From Salinibacillus kushneri (GTDB taxonomy: Bacteria > Bacillota > Bacilli > Bacillales > Alkalibacillaceae), in the NCBI RefSeq assembly GCF_900111405.1, contig NZ_FOHJ01000008.1:85805-149804 (forward strand): a stretch of DNA of 64,000 bases, given 5' to 3'. This document shows positions 50,556 through 61,743 of the stretch, in pieces (position 1 is the first letter of the stretch; each line of letters starts with the position of its first letter). Both the position numbers and the translations under genes were made by a program. The notes beneath the pieces are model-generated. The model saw only the letters and a program-made list of their open reading frames with translations. It made no database searches and was not told where the DNA came from.

Positions 50556-51359
50556 TTAAAATCCATAAAAGCTCGGACCACCATTTAACTGTTCCATAAG
50601 ATTTCCTATAATACTATCGCCTATAATCATCATTATGATGACAACCGCGATATTCGTGAGTAAAATTCCATAAACTACATCAAGTCCACCTTCTTCATAT
50701 TGGTATGATTTAACCGTAAATAATGTAGCCGTCATTGAAATACTGAACAATGCAAGTGATAAAAATAATATAATCGTACTAAACATATTAATAGATAATA
50801 AAAGGAATAATAAAGAAAGTAGTAACAAAGCAGTTGGTACTACCATTAAGGTTCCAAATTGTGTCAAAACTTTCAAAAATGGTAATTCTACTTTCATGAG
50901 TTTAGAAATGGCAAATATAACTGCTATTAATGCCGCAAAAAAGATTAGCAATATTAAAAATGGTTTCAGAACAACATCAAAAAATGGAACCTGAATATAC
51001 CCACCGGTCATTTTATTGGTTGCAGTGTAAAAATATAACGGTAATAATAAAGCGAATAGAATGACAGTAATGATGGCATTTACTTGATCGGACTCATGAA
51101 CTTTTTTACTCGTTTCGAAAGGATGTTTTATAGCATCTGGAATGAAATGTAAATAATTTCTTCCAATTTCTTTTCCTTGTGTTACATATTGATTAGATTG
51201 CGTGTTCGCTTGTGTTTGTATGTTTGGTTCTTCTTGTGGATATGTATCCTCTTGTGAATTCCTCTCAATATTCATTGCTGCTTGCTCCAACTTGGTTCCA
51301 CAGCTTATACAAAATTTCGCATCCTGATCATTTGGTGTGCCACATTGTGGGCAGTGCAT
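50556..51359 (-). CDS. Zinc-ribbon membrane protein
   Basis: 267 residues from the ATG at 51359 (GGAGAG upstream). MHCPQCGTPNDQDAKFCISC is a double CxxC zinc ribbon, then a Gln/Asn-rich linker and five or six membrane segments (a Yip1/DUF6574-like bundle). It follows another zinc-ribbon protein (YvbJ/TcaA-like) by 28 bases, and both are probably one operon. Such pairs occur in Bacillus (yvbJ region), suggesting an envelope sensor function. Confidence 0.78.
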   Translation of the reverse strand: MHCPQCGTPNDQDAKFCISCGTKLEQAAMNIERNSQEDTYPQEEPNIQTQANTQSNQYVTQGKEIGRNYLHFIPDAIKHPFETSKKVHESDQVNAIITVILFALLLPLYFYTATNKMTGGYIQVPFFDVVLKPFLILLIFFAALIAVIFAISKLMKVELPFLKVLTQFGTLMVVPTALLLLSLLFLLLSINMFSTIILFLSLALFSISMTATLFTVKSYQYEEGGLDVVYGILLTNIAVVIIMMIIGDSIIGNLMEQLNGGPSFYGF

Positions 51360-51387
51360 AACCATCTCTCCTTTATAAATTTATTTC

Positions 51388-52845
51388 TTATTCTTCTTCT
51401 GAAGGGGTCAGTTCTTTTACATTATCAGCACTAAATCCCCAAAATAAGTTATAGTAATCATTCACTATCCATTCATCATTTTCCTCATCATAGATGAGTT
51501 CATATCCCCTATCATATTCCGTTTCCTCTGTTTCAACTTCTTCCTCATTGGTATTTGCGGTAGTAGAATCGTATTGCAAACGTGCTTCTACAGAGGCCGT
51601 ATAAGTATTGTCCGTATACTGTATGTCAAAACTGTCTAAATCAAACGAGGACTTTTGGTAAGTCCCTATCCACTCTACTTCATCTTCTTTCATATCGGAG
51701 ATTTCCTCAGTATGGACTTCTAATAGATTATTTGATATATGGGAAAAATTTGATTCATCTAATTCACGATAAGCTTTTGCTCTATCTTGCGCATATGTGT
51801 GAATAGCATTCATCATATCTGTTTTTACGTCTTCGGAAAAAGGTGAATCCACTGCTAGATTAATCGTTTTTTTATCAATTTTAGCTTTTTCCGTCTCTAC
51901 TTTACCCCAGGGAAACTCAAGTTCTGCGTGGGCTGTTGCTGAACCATTTAATGATATAGGGCCAAATTGCGCGCCGTCTTCACTAGATTCTATCTCTTCT
52001 TCATTAATATAATAATTTACCTGAGAAGCTAATTGATCATAGCCAGTATTTAAATAAACATCCCCAGCTTCTAAATAGACTTCAGTATATAAATTTTGAT
52101 CAGACACATTTATGAGTTCGATTTGATTACTATTTTCCAATTGGACAAAATCATTTTCATACTCAGCTTTTAATTGATATATACCGGGTAATACAGGACC
52201 AACTTCCTGTTCAAAGTTATCTGAATCCGACATGGCAACCTCTTCATCTTCTAAATAAATAGCTGTATCGACTAAGTTTGTAGCAACAGTAAAATAGAAT
52301 GGTGTAATGGTAATTTCATAGCGATCAAATAGAAATGCAGTTTTTCCATTCTGTTCTAATTTAAAAACACCATTATGACCTTGCTCATCCTGTCCCTGAT
52401 TTAAGGCTTCTGCTTGTTCTTTTAAAGAATGAATAACTGATTCGTGATAATCTGGATTTTCACTAAAATAGGTCATGAGCGGTTCAACATTCTCTTCTGT
52501 AATAGATAGCTCGGAATCGTTACTATAAAGTAATTTTGCCAGTTGACTTTGGTCTTGTTCACTAATGGCTTCATCAAATTTCTCAATCAACCTATCCTTA
52601 TCGGTTAATGCTGTTCCTGCCTGATATCCAATAACCAGAAGTAACACAACAATCCCTATACCCAGAGAAACTAATTTTTGCCTTTTGGTCCATGGTTTCT
52701 TAGGTTTACTTTGAGATTGGATTGATTTTTTGTTCTGTTGGGGAAAATCATATGCAGGTTGAGAAGCAGAAACCTCTGTGCCACATTCAGAACAAAATCG
52801 AGCATCAGCTTTCAAAGGATGCCCACATTCTTTACAGTATCCCAT
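51388..52845 (-). CDS. YvbJ/TcaA-like zinc-ribbon membrane protein
   Basis: 485 residues from the ATG at 52845 (AAAGGAGTG upstream). MGYCKECGHPLKADARFCSE is the zinc ribbon, then a Lys/Gln-rich linker, one membrane helix (LVSLGIGIVVLLLVIGYQAG) and a large outer part with TcaA-type second and third domains (KLLYSNDSELSITEENVEPL) and a C-terminal NTF2-like domain. TcaA of Staphylococcus affects glycopeptide resistance. No antibiotic role is shown here. Confidence 0.82.
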   Translation of the reverse strand: MGYCKECGHPLKADARFCSECGTEVSASQPAYDFPQQNKKSIQSQSKPKKPWTKRQKLVSLGIGIVVLLLVIGYQAGTALTDKDRLIEKFDEAISEQDQSQLAKLLYSNDSELSITEENVEPLMTYFSENPDYHESVIHSLKEQAEALNQGQDEQGHNGVFKLEQNGKTAFLFDRYEITITPFYFTVATNLVDTAIYLEDEEVAMSDSDNFEQEVGPVLPGIYQLKAEYENDFVQLENSNQIELINVSDQNLYTEVYLEAGDVYLNTGYDQLASQVNYYINEEEIESSEDGAQFGPISLNGSATAHAELEFPWGKVETEKAKIDKKTINLAVDSPFSEDVKTDMMNAIHTYAQDRAKAYRELDESNFSHISNNLLEVHTEEISDMKEDEVEWIGTYQKSSFDLDSFDIQYTDNTYTASVEARLQYDSTTANTNEEEVETEETEYDRGYELIYDEENDEWIVNDYYNLFWGFSADNVKELTPSEEE

Positions 52846-52964
52846 CCATTTTTTCACTCCTTTTCTTAAAATTTCATGTAACTTTACAATTATATTACAA
52901 AATACCCATGAATTCATCAAAAATTGTCAAAAAATCAGGATTTATTTTGACAAGTCGATTAACC

Positions 52965-53002
52965 ATTAAAAAAGGAAGTTATCCCAATGGAATAACTTCC
53001 TT
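52965..53002 (-). terminator. Terminator of tyrS
   Basis: AAGGAAGTTAT and ATAACTTCCTT form the stem; TTTTTT follows on the reverse strand. Confidence 0.9.
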
Positions 53003-53007
53003 GTACA

Positions 53008-54279
53008 TTATGAGCTATGACGAATTAAGAAGTATTTCTTCTTCCCTCTTCTTATAACGGTAAATTTATCATCAATTTTGTCTGTATCTGTAATCGTGTA
53101 TTTAAGGTCCTTTTGACGTTCGCCATTAATATAAATGGCCCCATTTCCAATATCCTCACGTGCCTGGCGTTTCGATGATGATATTTTTGCCTCTACCAAT
53201 AAATCAATAAGGCCTTTTTCCTGTTCATTAAGCGTAAAGGATGGTACATCTTTAAAGCCTTGTTCAATTTCAGTCCCGTTAAGCGAGGCGATATCACCGC
53301 TGAATAGAGCTTTTGAGATTTTTTGAGCCTGTGCTAAAGCCTCTTTACCGTGAATGAGTATTGTCATTTCTTCTGCTAATCTCGTTTGGGCAATACGTTT
53401 CTCAGGCTGTGTTTCAACCTCTTTCTCAAGCACAGCTACTTCATCTTTTTCTAAAAATGTAAAGTACTTGATAAATTTTATAACATCACGATCATCTGTA
53501 TTAATCCAAAATTGGTAGAATTCATAAGGAGATGTTTTTTCCGGGTCTAACCATACAGCCCCACCTGCTGTTTTCCCGAATTTCGTTCCATCTGCTTTTG
53601 TAATAAGCGGAACGGTTAATCCAAACGCCTTTGCGTCCTCTCCTTCCTCTGATGTACGACGGATTAATTCTAATCCTGCTGTAATATTGCCCCATTGATC
53701 ACTACCGCCAATTTGCAAGGTACAGCCTTTATCTTTATATAAGTTTAAAAAGTCAAGAGATTGAAGGATCATGTAACTAAATTCAGTAAAAGAAATGCCG
53801 TTTTCAATTCTTGATTCAACCGAATCCTTTGCAAGCATATAATTAACCCCAAAATGCTTTCCAATATCCCGTAAGAACTCAATAATATTCATGCTGGATA
53901 ACCAGTCATAGTTATCAGCCGGTATGACATCAGCTTCCTCTTCATTCGTATTTAACACCCCGGCCACCTGGTTTTTAAGACCTTCACTCCATGCTCTTAC
54001 TGTGTTTTCCTCGTTTAGCTGTCTTTCGGTATTTCGTCCGCTTGGGTCTCCAATCATTCCTGTTCCGCCACCTACAAGTGCTATAGGACGATGCCCCGCC
54101 CTCTGAAATCTTTTCAGCATTAATAATGGAACAAGGTGTCCAATATGAAGACTGTCCGCTGTGGGATCAAAGCCACAGTATAAGGTTATGGTGTTCTCCT
54201 CTAAATGCTTTTTTAATCCTTCTTCATCGGTTATTTGATTCACAAGCCCTCTATCTTTTAGATCCTGTATAATATCCAC
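53008..54279 (-). CDS. tyrS: Tyrosyl-tRNA synthetase
   Basis: 423 residues. The HIGH-type motif reads DSLHIGHLVPLLML, the KMSKS-type reads TKFGKTAGGAVWLD, and a C-terminal S4 domain (ARQAREDIGNGAIYINGERQ) is present. GTG start with GAGGAGG upstream. It charges tRNA-Tyr and is controlled by the T-box leader upstream. In B. subtilis it is next to rpsD; the accessory island now parts them. Confidence 0.98.
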   Translation of the reverse strand: MDIIQDLKDRGLVNQITDEEGLKKHLEENTITLYCGFDPTADSLHIGHLVPLLMLKRFQRAGHRPIALVGGGTGMIGDPSGRNTERQLNEENTVRAWSEGLKNQVAGVLNTNEEEADVIPADNYDWLSSMNIIEFLRDIGKHFGVNYMLAKDSVESRIENGISFTEFSYMILQSLDFLNLYKDKGCTLQIGGSDQWGNITAGLELIRRTSEEGEDAKAFGLTVPLITKADGTKFGKTAGGAVWLDPEKTSPYEFYQFWINTDDRDVIKFIKYFTFLEKDEVAVLEKEVETQPEKRIAQTRLAEEMTILIHGKEALAQAQKISKALFSGDIASLNGTEIEQGFKDVPSFTLNEQEKGLIDLLVEAKISSSKRQAREDIGNGAIYINGERQKDLKYTITDTDKIDDKFTVIRRGKKKYFLIRHSS

Positions 54280-54334
54280 GATGTATCCTCCTCTTCAATT
54301 TTTTCAGATTCAATGAAACAATTCTGTTTAGCGA

Positions 54335-54390
54335 CATATGAAGGTGAAGGAAGTCACGCAAGTCACTACGCGCAGGAGCTGGACAAAATC
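54335..54390. repeat. Partial interspersed repeat between tyrS and its T-box
   Basis: GAAGGTGAAGGAAGTCACG and GCAGGAGCTGGACAAA resemble the right part of the repeat at 3499 (GCCGCAGCTGGACAAAG). Degraded. Confidence 0.4.
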
Positions 54391-54441
54391 ATTTCTGAAT
54401 TTTTATCCACAGAGCTCTCATAATCTCATTTCCTATACCAT

Positions 54442-54700
54442 AAAAAAACCTCGTTCCTATCTAAATGATAGGGACGAGGTCACCCGCGGTACCACCCTGA
54501 TTGCAGTCAAATATATAAACTGCCGCTTTCCAATTCATAACGGTTTGGTGAACCGTTTCTGCTATAAACAGAAATTGCTCCCAGACGTAATTCGTCAATC
54601 TGTCCTGTACTGACTTCCACCAACCGCCAGCTCTCTAAAACAGTAAACAGACCACTACTGCATCCTTTCTCAGCATTACGATTTTATTGTTGTTAATTAT
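54442..54700 (-). ncRNA. T-box leader of tyrS
   Basis: The T-box sequence GGGTGGTACCGCGGG lies at 54497-54483 (reverse strand), followed by the terminator ACCTCGTCCCTATC / GATAGGAACGAGGT with T7. Upstream arms hold AGAGAGCTGG-type stem I parts. UAC triplets at 54609 and 54589 are candidates for the tyrosine specifier. Uncharged tRNA-Tyr would turn on tyrS. Confidence 0.95.
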
Positions 54701-55118
54701 TAATATATAGCACAAAAAAAAGAATAACGCAAGTATAAAAATAAAGAATGCTTACAAAACAGGATTCTGCAGCTATGATTCTATGTAGTTTTCCAAATTT
54801 CATTAGACCCGGCTGTTAACAAATGACCTATTAAACCTAACTTTCGTAATAACCTTATGCTTATAATCAAGGAATTGTAAATAGTAAAATGCTATTTATT
54901 CACAAATATTATAATTAAGAACAAGGGAACAAAGTTTGCTTCATATGGACTTTCTCCTATCCTTCTTTACTGGACAGAATCCGATCATCTGCTTACTGTT
55001 AAACCATTTCATTTTTAAGCTGAATCTGACCCTGGAAATCGACAAAACCAGCACATTTTCCTCCCTTTTGATTGCAACATTATGATATAATATTGATGGT
55101 ATTTTTAGGGGGTATATT
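54701..55118. other. Intergenic region between tyrS leader and PBP gene
   Basis: A/T-rich, no gene. A TATAAT at 55086 close to the PBP start with AGGGGG as ribosome site is likely the -10 of the PBP promoter, although no -35 at proper distance stands out. Confidence 0.5.
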
Positions 55119-58100
55119 ATGAACGAGAAGCTTCGCCAATTTGTACATAATGTGAAATCATGGTGGCAGACTGGAAAACTACAGAAGTTTTCGCGTATCA
55201 CTAGTGATGTAACTTGGAATATAATTCTTATCTTTTTAGTGTTAGGTTTAATCGGTGCATTTTTTGTTGGAGGCATTGGTGTTGGGTATTTTGCTTCATT
55301 AGTAAAAGAAGAGCCCATTCGCAGCTATGCCGACATGAGACAGAATATTTATAACTATGAGGAAACAACGGACCTTTATTTTTCTAATAATAAACATTTA
55401 GGCGAATTGCGGGCTAATTTACATCGTGAAGAAGTTGATATTGAAAATGTATCCGAACATGCCATTAATGCTGTAATTGCTACGGAAGACGAATTGTTTT
55501 ACAACCATAAAGGTGTGGTACCGAAAGCTATATTAAGAGCTTTATTTCAAGAATTCACAAATTCTGAAACACAGTCAGGCGGAAGTACCTTGACGCAACA
55601 ACTTATTAAAAATCAAATATTAACCAATGAGGTATCTTTCGAACGTAAAGCAAAGGAACTACTTCTTGCTTTAAGACTGGAAAACTTTTTTAAGAAAGAG
55701 GAAATTTTAGAAGCTTATTTAAACGTAGTCCCTTATGGACGTGATTCTTCAGGACGCAATATTGCCGGTATTCAAACAGCTGCACAAGGAATTTTTGGTG
55801 TTGATGCCAAAGACTTAAATATTCCTCAAGCAGCATTCATAGCTGGATTACCCCAAAGTCCATTTGGTTATGCACCATTTACAAATGGTGGGGAGATAAA
55901 AAGTAAAGAAGGCTTAGAACCTGGCTTTAACAGAATGAAAACTGTATTAGACCGGATGCACGAAAATGGCTATATAAATGATAAACAGTATGAAGATGCA
56001 CTCAACTACGATTTAACTAAAGACTTTATTGAACCAAAACCTTCTCCGATTCAGAATTATCCATATTTAACCTTTGAAATTGAACAAAAGGCATCCAGTA
56101 TTGTAGCTGAACATTTAGCTGAACAAGATGGTTATACAAAAGAGGATCTGGAGAACAACGATAAGCTTCGAGAAGAATATAATATAATTGCTAAGCGCAA
56201 TTTACAGCAAAATGGCTATAAAATTCATACCACCATCGATAAAGAAATTTATGATGCACATCAAAAACTGGCTAAGAAATATGAACACTTTAAACCATCC
56301 CAAACAGTAATCGTTGAAAACCCTGAAACGGGAGAAAAGGAAGAGAAGGAAATTCAAGTACAGCCAGGTGCTGTGTTACTAGAAAATAAGACTGGAAAAA
56401 TTCTTTCTTTTGTCGGTGGACAGAATTATAAAGAAAATCAAAATAACCACGCGTTTGATAGGGCACGACCGAATGGAAGTACAATGAAGCCTTTATTAGA
56501 TTATGCACCGGCGATGGAAAAAGGAATTATTCAGCCAGCGAGTCCTGTCCTGGATGTAAAAGGTAAAAACGGCTGGTATCCAAGCAACTATGTAGCCAGC
56601 TCTGAATCAGGGATTACAGATGCGCGTACAGCACTTGCGAAATCCTTAAATATTCCAGCAGCAAGAATTTACAAAAAAATGCTTGGAGATCAACCACCTC
56701 CTGCAACCTATTTGGATCGCATGGGGTACACGACTCTTATTGATAATGAGCGAACCAGTGACTACGAAAATCCGTCTATGTCCATTGGCAGTATGTCATA
56801 CGGTGTCTCTGTGGAAGAAAATGTGAATGCCTTTGCTACCTTTGGCAATATGGGGAAATTTGTGGATGCCTACATGATTGAAAAGATTGAAACAAAGGAT
56901 GGAGAAATTCTTTATGAACATGAAACAGAAGAACAGGAAGTGTTCAGTCCGCAAACATCCTATTTAACACTTGATTTAATGAGAGACGTTATTTCTTCAG
57001 GGACAGCAACCTATGTGAACAGTATATTAAACAATCCAAGTGTTGATTGGGCAGGTAAAACAGGTTCAACCGAAAATATACAGGATGCATGGTTTGTTGC
57101 AACAAATCCGAATGTAACGATTGGCACATGGATCGGTTATGATACCTATGATAAAGATGGAGATGGTGATGGGTATGGACATCCTAGTGACAATAAAAAC
57201 AGTGATCCTGATCGCCTCATCCATTTAAATTATAATACGGGTTCTGGATTAAGCTATAGTAACAGAAATATTCGCTTCTGGGGAGAACTCGTTAATGCAG
57301 CAACAAAAATTCGCCCTGATATAATGGCACCGGAACAAAAGTTTGATAATCCCGGAGGAATTGTTACAAGAAGTGTTTGTGCTGTATCAGGTTTACTCCC
57401 AAGTGAAGCCTGTAAAGAAGCAGGATTGGTTACAACAGATATATTTAATGCAAAATATGTACCATCAGAGGAAGACAATAGCTTAATAAAAGGCGATTAT
57501 GTCAAAGTTGATAATAAGTTCTATCCTGCTGTTGAAGGGACACCGGAAGAATTTACGGAGGAAGGATTTATGTTAAATCCTGAATATCTGGAAGAACAAG
57601 GTTGGGATGATGTAGAGAACCTTAAAAAAATTATACCTGATAATGAAAAATGGTCGAAGATTCAAATTCCAGAAATCGAGGAGCTTCCGGATGATGGGAA
57701 GGCACCTTCTTCACCATCAAATGTCTCAATATCCGGAAAAACGCTAACTTGGAATGCTCCATCTGATAAAGATGTGATAGGGTATCGTGTTCATATGGCC
57801 AACGAACCAGGTGAGCCTGGTGAAACCATCGGAAATACCAAAAATACTAAATTCACGCTGCCAAATAATAATCAGGCTTATTATGTTACCGCTATTGATT
57901 ATTACGGACGAGAATCATCATTATCTGAAACAGCTATACATGGAGAAATTCATAAAAATTCCTTAAGTCTAAAGGACTTATCCGCTTCAGCAATTAAGGA
58001 TGGTGTACGATTGACCTGGAATAAACCAAATTCTGATGAGTTCTCACATGTGAAAGTTTTACGGGGATCAAAAGTCGTTGGAAAGAACATCAATAGTAAT

Positions 58101-58265
58101 TCATTTGTAGATAAAAATATTAAACCAAACCAGTCTTATTCATATACCGTTATACCTGTTGATACAGACAATGATGAGAGCAAAGGTCAAACCATAACGA
58201 TTGAAACGAAAATCAATTCTTCGGATGAGGAAGACAATGGAACAAATGAGACAGAAGAGGAGTGA
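55119..58265 (+). CDS. Class A penicillin-binding protein (PBP1A-like) with Fn3-like tail
   Basis: 1048 residues. A membrane anchor (residues 36-62) is followed by a GT51 glycosyltransferase (IATEDELFYNHKGVV and GGSTLTQQLIKNQ near 125-165) and a transpeptidase with STMK (near 452), SLN (near 510) and KTGST (near 649). From about residue 860 two Fn3-like modules follow (ISGKTLTWNAPSDKDVIGYR; GVRLTWNKPNSDEF), and the tail is acidic. It builds peptidoglycan outside the membrane. Ribosome site AGGGGG. Isolated gene behind tyrS. Confidence 0.93.
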   Translation: MNEKLRQFVHNVKSWWQTGKLQKFSRITSDVTWNIILIFLVLGLIGAFFVGGIGVGYFASLVKEEPIRSYADMRQNIYNYEETTDLYFSNNKHLGELRANLHREEVDIENVSEHAINAVIATEDELFYNHKGVVPKAILRALFQEFTNSETQSGGSTLTQQLIKNQILTNEVSFERKAKELLLALRLENFFKKEEILEAYLNVVPYGRDSSGRNIAGIQTAAQGIFGVDAKDLNIPQAAFIAGLPQSPFGYAPFTNGGEIKSKEGLEPGFNRMKTVLDRMHENGYINDKQYEDALNYDLTKDFIEPKPSPIQNYPYLTFEIEQKASSIVAEHLAEQDGYTKEDLENNDKLREEYNIIAKRNLQQNGYKIHTTIDKEIYDAHQKLAKKYEHFKPSQTVIVENPETGEKEEKEIQVQPGAVLLENKTGKILSFVGGQNYKENQNNHAFDRARPNGSTMKPLLDYAPAMEKGIIQPASPVLDVKGKNGWYPSNYVASSESGITDARTALAKSLNIPAARIYKKMLGDQPPPATYLDRMGYTTLIDNERTSDYENPSMSIGSMSYGVSVEENVNAFATFGNMGKFVDAYMIEKIETKDGEILYEHETEEQEVFSPQTSYLTLDLMRDVISSGTATYVNSILNNPSVDWAGKTGSTENIQDAWFVATNPNVTIGTWIGYDTYDKDGDGDGYGHPSDNKNSDPDRLIHLNYNTGSGLSYSNRNIRFWGELVNAATKIRPDIMAPEQKFDNPGGIVTRSVCAVSGLLPSEACKEAGLVTTDIFNAKYVPSEEDNSLIKGDYVKVDNKFYPAVEGTPEEFTEEGFMLNPEYLEEQGWDDVENLKKIIPDNEKWSKIQIPEIEELPDDGKAPSSPSNVSISGKTLTWNAPSDKDVIGYRVHMANEPGEPGETIGNTKNTKFTLPNNNQAYYVTAIDYYGRESSLSETAIHGEIHKNSLSLKDLSASAIKDGVRLTWNKPNSDEFSHVKVLRGSKVVGKNINSNSFVDKNIKPNQSYSYTVIPVDTDNDESKGQTITIETKINSSDEEDNGTNETEEE

Positions 58266-58282
58266 GCTATAATAGCTCACTC
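58256..58282 (+). terminator. Hairpin at the end of the PBP gene
   Basis: GAGTGAGCT pairs with AGCTCACTC around ATAAT; there is no T-run, so termination is uncertain. Confidence 0.5.
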
Positions 58283-58738
58283 CGCTTGTAGAGAACCCCC
58301 TAAAATAACACTTCGCCTGCCGCGGGTTAGGACTGAGTCTCCTGATAGGAACGAAACTGTCAAGGCTCCCACATTATTCTACTTCATTTTAAGGTATCTA
58401 TTGGAAGTTATTCTGTTGAAATATCTTCTACCTCCAGCGTAATTGCCAAAATAAAACCAAATTCTCCTGCTACTGCATGGATTGCTTTTCCACTTTCTTT
58501 TCCTCTGGATAATAATCGAAAATACTTTTTGTATAACAGATTTTATGCCTTTCACGATCTAGCTTGAATTTATTTTGTGATAGATCGTTTCGTCGTTTCT
58601 AACGCTCCTTTTACTGCAGGTAGATATCGATAACTACAGACGGAATTTTCCATTAATAAACATTCTTACCAAATTAATCTACGAAATTGCGGCTAGTTTC
58701 GTTCATGATAAATCGCTACATTTTAGTCTAGTTTCCAC
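58283..58738. other. Decayed coding region on the reverse strand
   Basis: Reverse-strand words GKESGKAIHAVAGEFGFI, LAITLEVEDISTE (58425-58505) and RYLPAVKGALETTKRSITK (58570-58640) look protein-like but are broken. I cannot name the gene. Confidence 0.4.
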
Positions 58739-58842
58739 TCCCAGGTCCAAAACAGACTAAGCAGAATCCACTACGTGACCAAAAGGATGTCACTCCGTAA
58801 ATTCTGCCTATGCTGTCGGGCCTAAACGGTCGCCTCCGCTTT
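58739..58842 (-). repeat. Interspersed repeat, family 1, copy 3 (inverted)
   Basis: Read on the reverse strand it starts AAAAGCGGAGGCGACCGTTT and ends GTTTTGGACCTGGGAG, matching the 3499 copy with a few changes, including the inner hairpin. Confidence 0.8.
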
Positions 58843-59039
58843 TCAGTGCTGGGTCTGACCTATGCAGGACAAGGAAAGCTACAAGGCCTTTACATCACCC
58901 GATATACATACATTTTATGAGGAGTGTACATATCGTTCCTCCTCTAAAATCGTTCATTGTTCTCCTTTGGAGTTGATCGTTTTTGTTATTTCCCAACCCC
59001 GAAGATAGCCTAGGGATTCCTAACTATCTTTTCACACAT

Positions 59040-61049
59040 TTATAAGCTGAATTTTCGTACTAAACCATTTAATCTTTCTGCTAGTTTGGCTAGCTCTTCT
59101 GAACTTGAAGCAACTTCTTCCATAGAGCTATTCGTTTGTTGTGTAGATGCTGATGTTTGCTCTATACCTGCTGATGCTTCTTCTGATGCTGATGCGATCT
59201 CATCAATAGAACCAGACATTTCTTGGCTCGTAGACGACATTGTTGATAGATATTGTGTTACCGTTTCAATGTCATTAGCCATTTGTTGAACAGCACTATT
59301 GATTTGATCGAAGGTTTCACCAGTTGTTTGAACTTGCTCCGTACCTTTTTCCACTTCGGAATAACCATTCTCTAATGCATTGACAACGGTGTTTGTCTCT
59401 TTTTGGATGTTCTCAACGATTCCGGTAATATCCGATACAGAATTGGCTACTTGTTCAGCAAGATTTTTCACGCTATCAGCTACAACAGCAAAACCTTTAC
59501 CCTGCTCCCCAGCACGGGCAGCTTCTATTGCTGCATTAATAGCCAACAGACTGGTTTGGTCCGCAATATCCTCGATTACATTCACTAATTTTGAAATATC
59601 TTTGGATTGCTCGTCCAGTTCTTTTACTTTCTTGACTGTATCTTGAACCATCTGATCGATAAAGTCCATTTGGTTGACAGATGTGTTCATAAGTTGACTT
59701 CCTTTATCTGTTAGTTGCAGTACATTATGAGATTTTTGATAAATAAGTTCTCCTTTTGAATTTGCTTCTTGTACATTTTCGGTAAATGTTTGAGCATTTG
59801 AGGACAATTCACTTGCATTATTAGCTTGAGATTCCGTTCCAGAAGAAATCTCTTGCATCGTACTAGCAATCTGCTCAGAACCTTGCATCACTTCATTAGC
59901 AGACTTATTTAATTCCTCACTTTGATTACTTACAGTTTCGGAAACGTCGTTAATTTGTTGCAGTAAATCCCTCATACTATTGTTCATGGTATTTGTTGCC
60001 GAAACGAGCTGACCGACTTCATCATTTGATTTGGTTTGAAGCGGTTCCTGACTTAAATCACCATTAGCAATAGACTTCATTCTTTCAAGTACAACAAAAA
60101 TTGGTTTAGTAATTTTACGTGTTGTGATTAACGAAATAATTACTGCTAAAGCTAATACAACTACAAGCGTAATGGATATTGGGATTAATATGCCTTTTGC
60201 CTTATTTTCAAACTCTGCCTTGTTAACTGTTCCACCGATTACCCATCCAGTTGTATCGTTTTTAGCAAAACCCATGATTTTATTCTGTCCCTCAGACTGA
60301 TAATCAAACGTTCCTTGCTTTCCCGACTCCGTAATTTTTTGATAGTAATTTCGATTAGATTGATCTTTCCCTATGTAACTTTTATCTGGATGTGCCAAAA
60401 AGCTCCCTGATTGGTCAAACAAAACCGCATACCCTGTATCGCCAATTTTTGTTTTATTTAGCATCTCAAGTAACGAATTTATGGATAAATCAATTCCAAC
60501 AACGCCTTGTAATTCATCGTTTCTATAATACGCCTTTGCAGCTGTAACAACTGTCTCATTCGTTGCCTCGTCAACATAAGGTTCTGTCCAAATGGTTGAA
60601 TTCTTGGCTTCTACAGCTTTTTGATACCAAGGTCTTTCTTTTGCGTTAAAATCTTCACTTAAATCAGCTTTTGGATAAATAACAACATTACCGGTTTCAT
60701 CAAATCCTGTATACAAACTTTTTATATAATCATTCGAATCTGCGGTCTCTTTTAAATATTGAAATAATGCATCTGAATTATCCTTTTGATAATGGGTTAT
60801 TAGTTCATTAGAAGTTAACCTGGTTAATGAGCTATCAATGTTTTCAAAAAATAAGGTAAAGGTATCATTTAAACCTCCTACTTGGCTCTCTACATTTTTA
60901 GTCAGCTCATTCGTTGTATTCTTCACGCTGTAAGTATAACTGACAAAAGCGATTATTCCCCCAGCTATAATAATAAGTAAAAGAAAAGGAAAAAGAATAC
61001 GTGTTTGGATGGTCTTCTTTCGTTTCTTAAAAATTTTGTTTAATTTCAT
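59040..61049 (-). CDS. Methyl-accepting chemotaxis protein
   Basis: 669 residues: membrane segment 1 (16-38), a dCache-type outer sensor (40-285, with YDFDxS-like [16 protein letters not shown] and [18 protein letters not shown]), membrane segment 2 (287-309), HAMP (310-365), and the MCP signalling domain with hairpin tip [40 protein letters not shown]. It senses an outside ligand and controls CheA. No ribosome site stronger than AGAAC is seen. The sensor class often binds amino acids; ligand unknown. Confidence 0.93.
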   Translation of the reverse strand: MKLNKIFKKRKKTIQTRILFPFLLLIIIAGGIIAFVSYTYSVKNTTNELTKNVESQVGGLNDTFTLFFENIDSSLTRLTSNELITHYQKDNSDALFQYLKETADSNDYIKSLYTGFDETGNVVIYPKADLSEDFNAKERPWYQKAVEAKNSTIWTEPYVDEATNETVVTAAKAYYRNDELQGVVGIDLSINSLLEMLNKTKIGDTGYAVLFDQSGSFLAHPDKSYIGKDQSNRNYYQKITESGKQGTFDYQSEGQNKIMGFAKNDTTGWVIGGTVNKAEFENKAKGILIPISITLVVVLALAVIISLITTRKITKPIFVVLERMKSIANGDLSQEPLQTKSNDEVGQLVSATNTMNNSMRDLLQQINDVSETVSNQSEELNKSANEVMQGSEQIASTMQEISSGTESQANNASELSSNAQTFTENVQEANSKGELIYQKSHNVLQLTDKGSQLMNTSVNQMDFIDQMVQDTVKKVKELDEQSKDISKLVNVIEDIADQTSLLAINAAIEAARAGEQGKGFAVVADSVKNLAEQVANSVSDITGIVENIQKETNTVVNALENGYSEVEKGTEQVQTTGETFDQINSAVQQMANDIETVTQYLSTMSSTSQEMSGSIDEIASASEEASAGIEQTSASTQQTNSSMEEVASSSEELAKLAERLNGLVRKFSL

Positions 61050-61587
61050 GTTCTACGACCTCATTTCATTAGAATGTCTATTGCCAATTTTAACTACCTT
61101 TTTTACATCACCTTTCCCTTCACAACCGACTACAACGTATTTTATTGGTCCTTTTGTAGTGTGACTTTTGATTTACAAACAAAAATACGATAATTTTCAG
61201 CATTTTTCAATGATTCTTGATATTTCGTCACATAATTGTCACATTGTAGCTATGTGAATATATCATAATTTTTTATCAGTAATAATCTATTTGTACCATT
61301 AAATATGGAAGGACTGTTTTCTATTATATCGAAACTTTTATCATCCCCGCACATATCTTCAAATCTTCTATTTACATCCGTTCCAAGGAGTGATGTGAAT
61401 TTGTTAATAACATTTCTTTTTGGTGTTACTGTTAGATTATATCACTAGGTAAAAATAGGATATCTTCTCTTGTACCAACACCAACATGGTTTTAGATTTT
61501 TTTATTCTCTCTTGTTAGCAGTTAGCATCACGTTATTTTCAATACCATATTTATGAAGTTTTTGAATGGCTTCTTTGGATGTTAATC
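61050..61587. other. Intergenic region without clear gene
   Basis: A reverse-strand GTG at about 61599 opens 29 codons (MRLTSKEAIQKLHKYGIE...) that overlap the stop of the transporter remnant; real status unclear. The rest is A/T-rich without structure that I can interpret. Confidence 0.4.
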
Positions 61588-61743
61588 TCACTTTATCTTA
61601 GTTAATACTAAATTTGTTTTCCTTAAACCTATTATTATTCCAAATAATAATAGGCCATTAATCATTAAAATGCCTACTATAACAAATCCTACATCCGCGG
61701 AGTAATAATCGATTAACATACCCAAAACAGGAGAAAAATTAAT
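61588..61743 (-). pseudogene. MFS transporter, C-terminal remnant
   Basis: INFSPVLGMLIDYYSADVGF and VIVGILMINGLLLFGIII, GLRKTNLVL are the last two membrane segments of an MFS-type exporter. The rest is missing; the frame runs straight into the reductase gene end, so a deletion fused the two. Confidence 0.65.
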
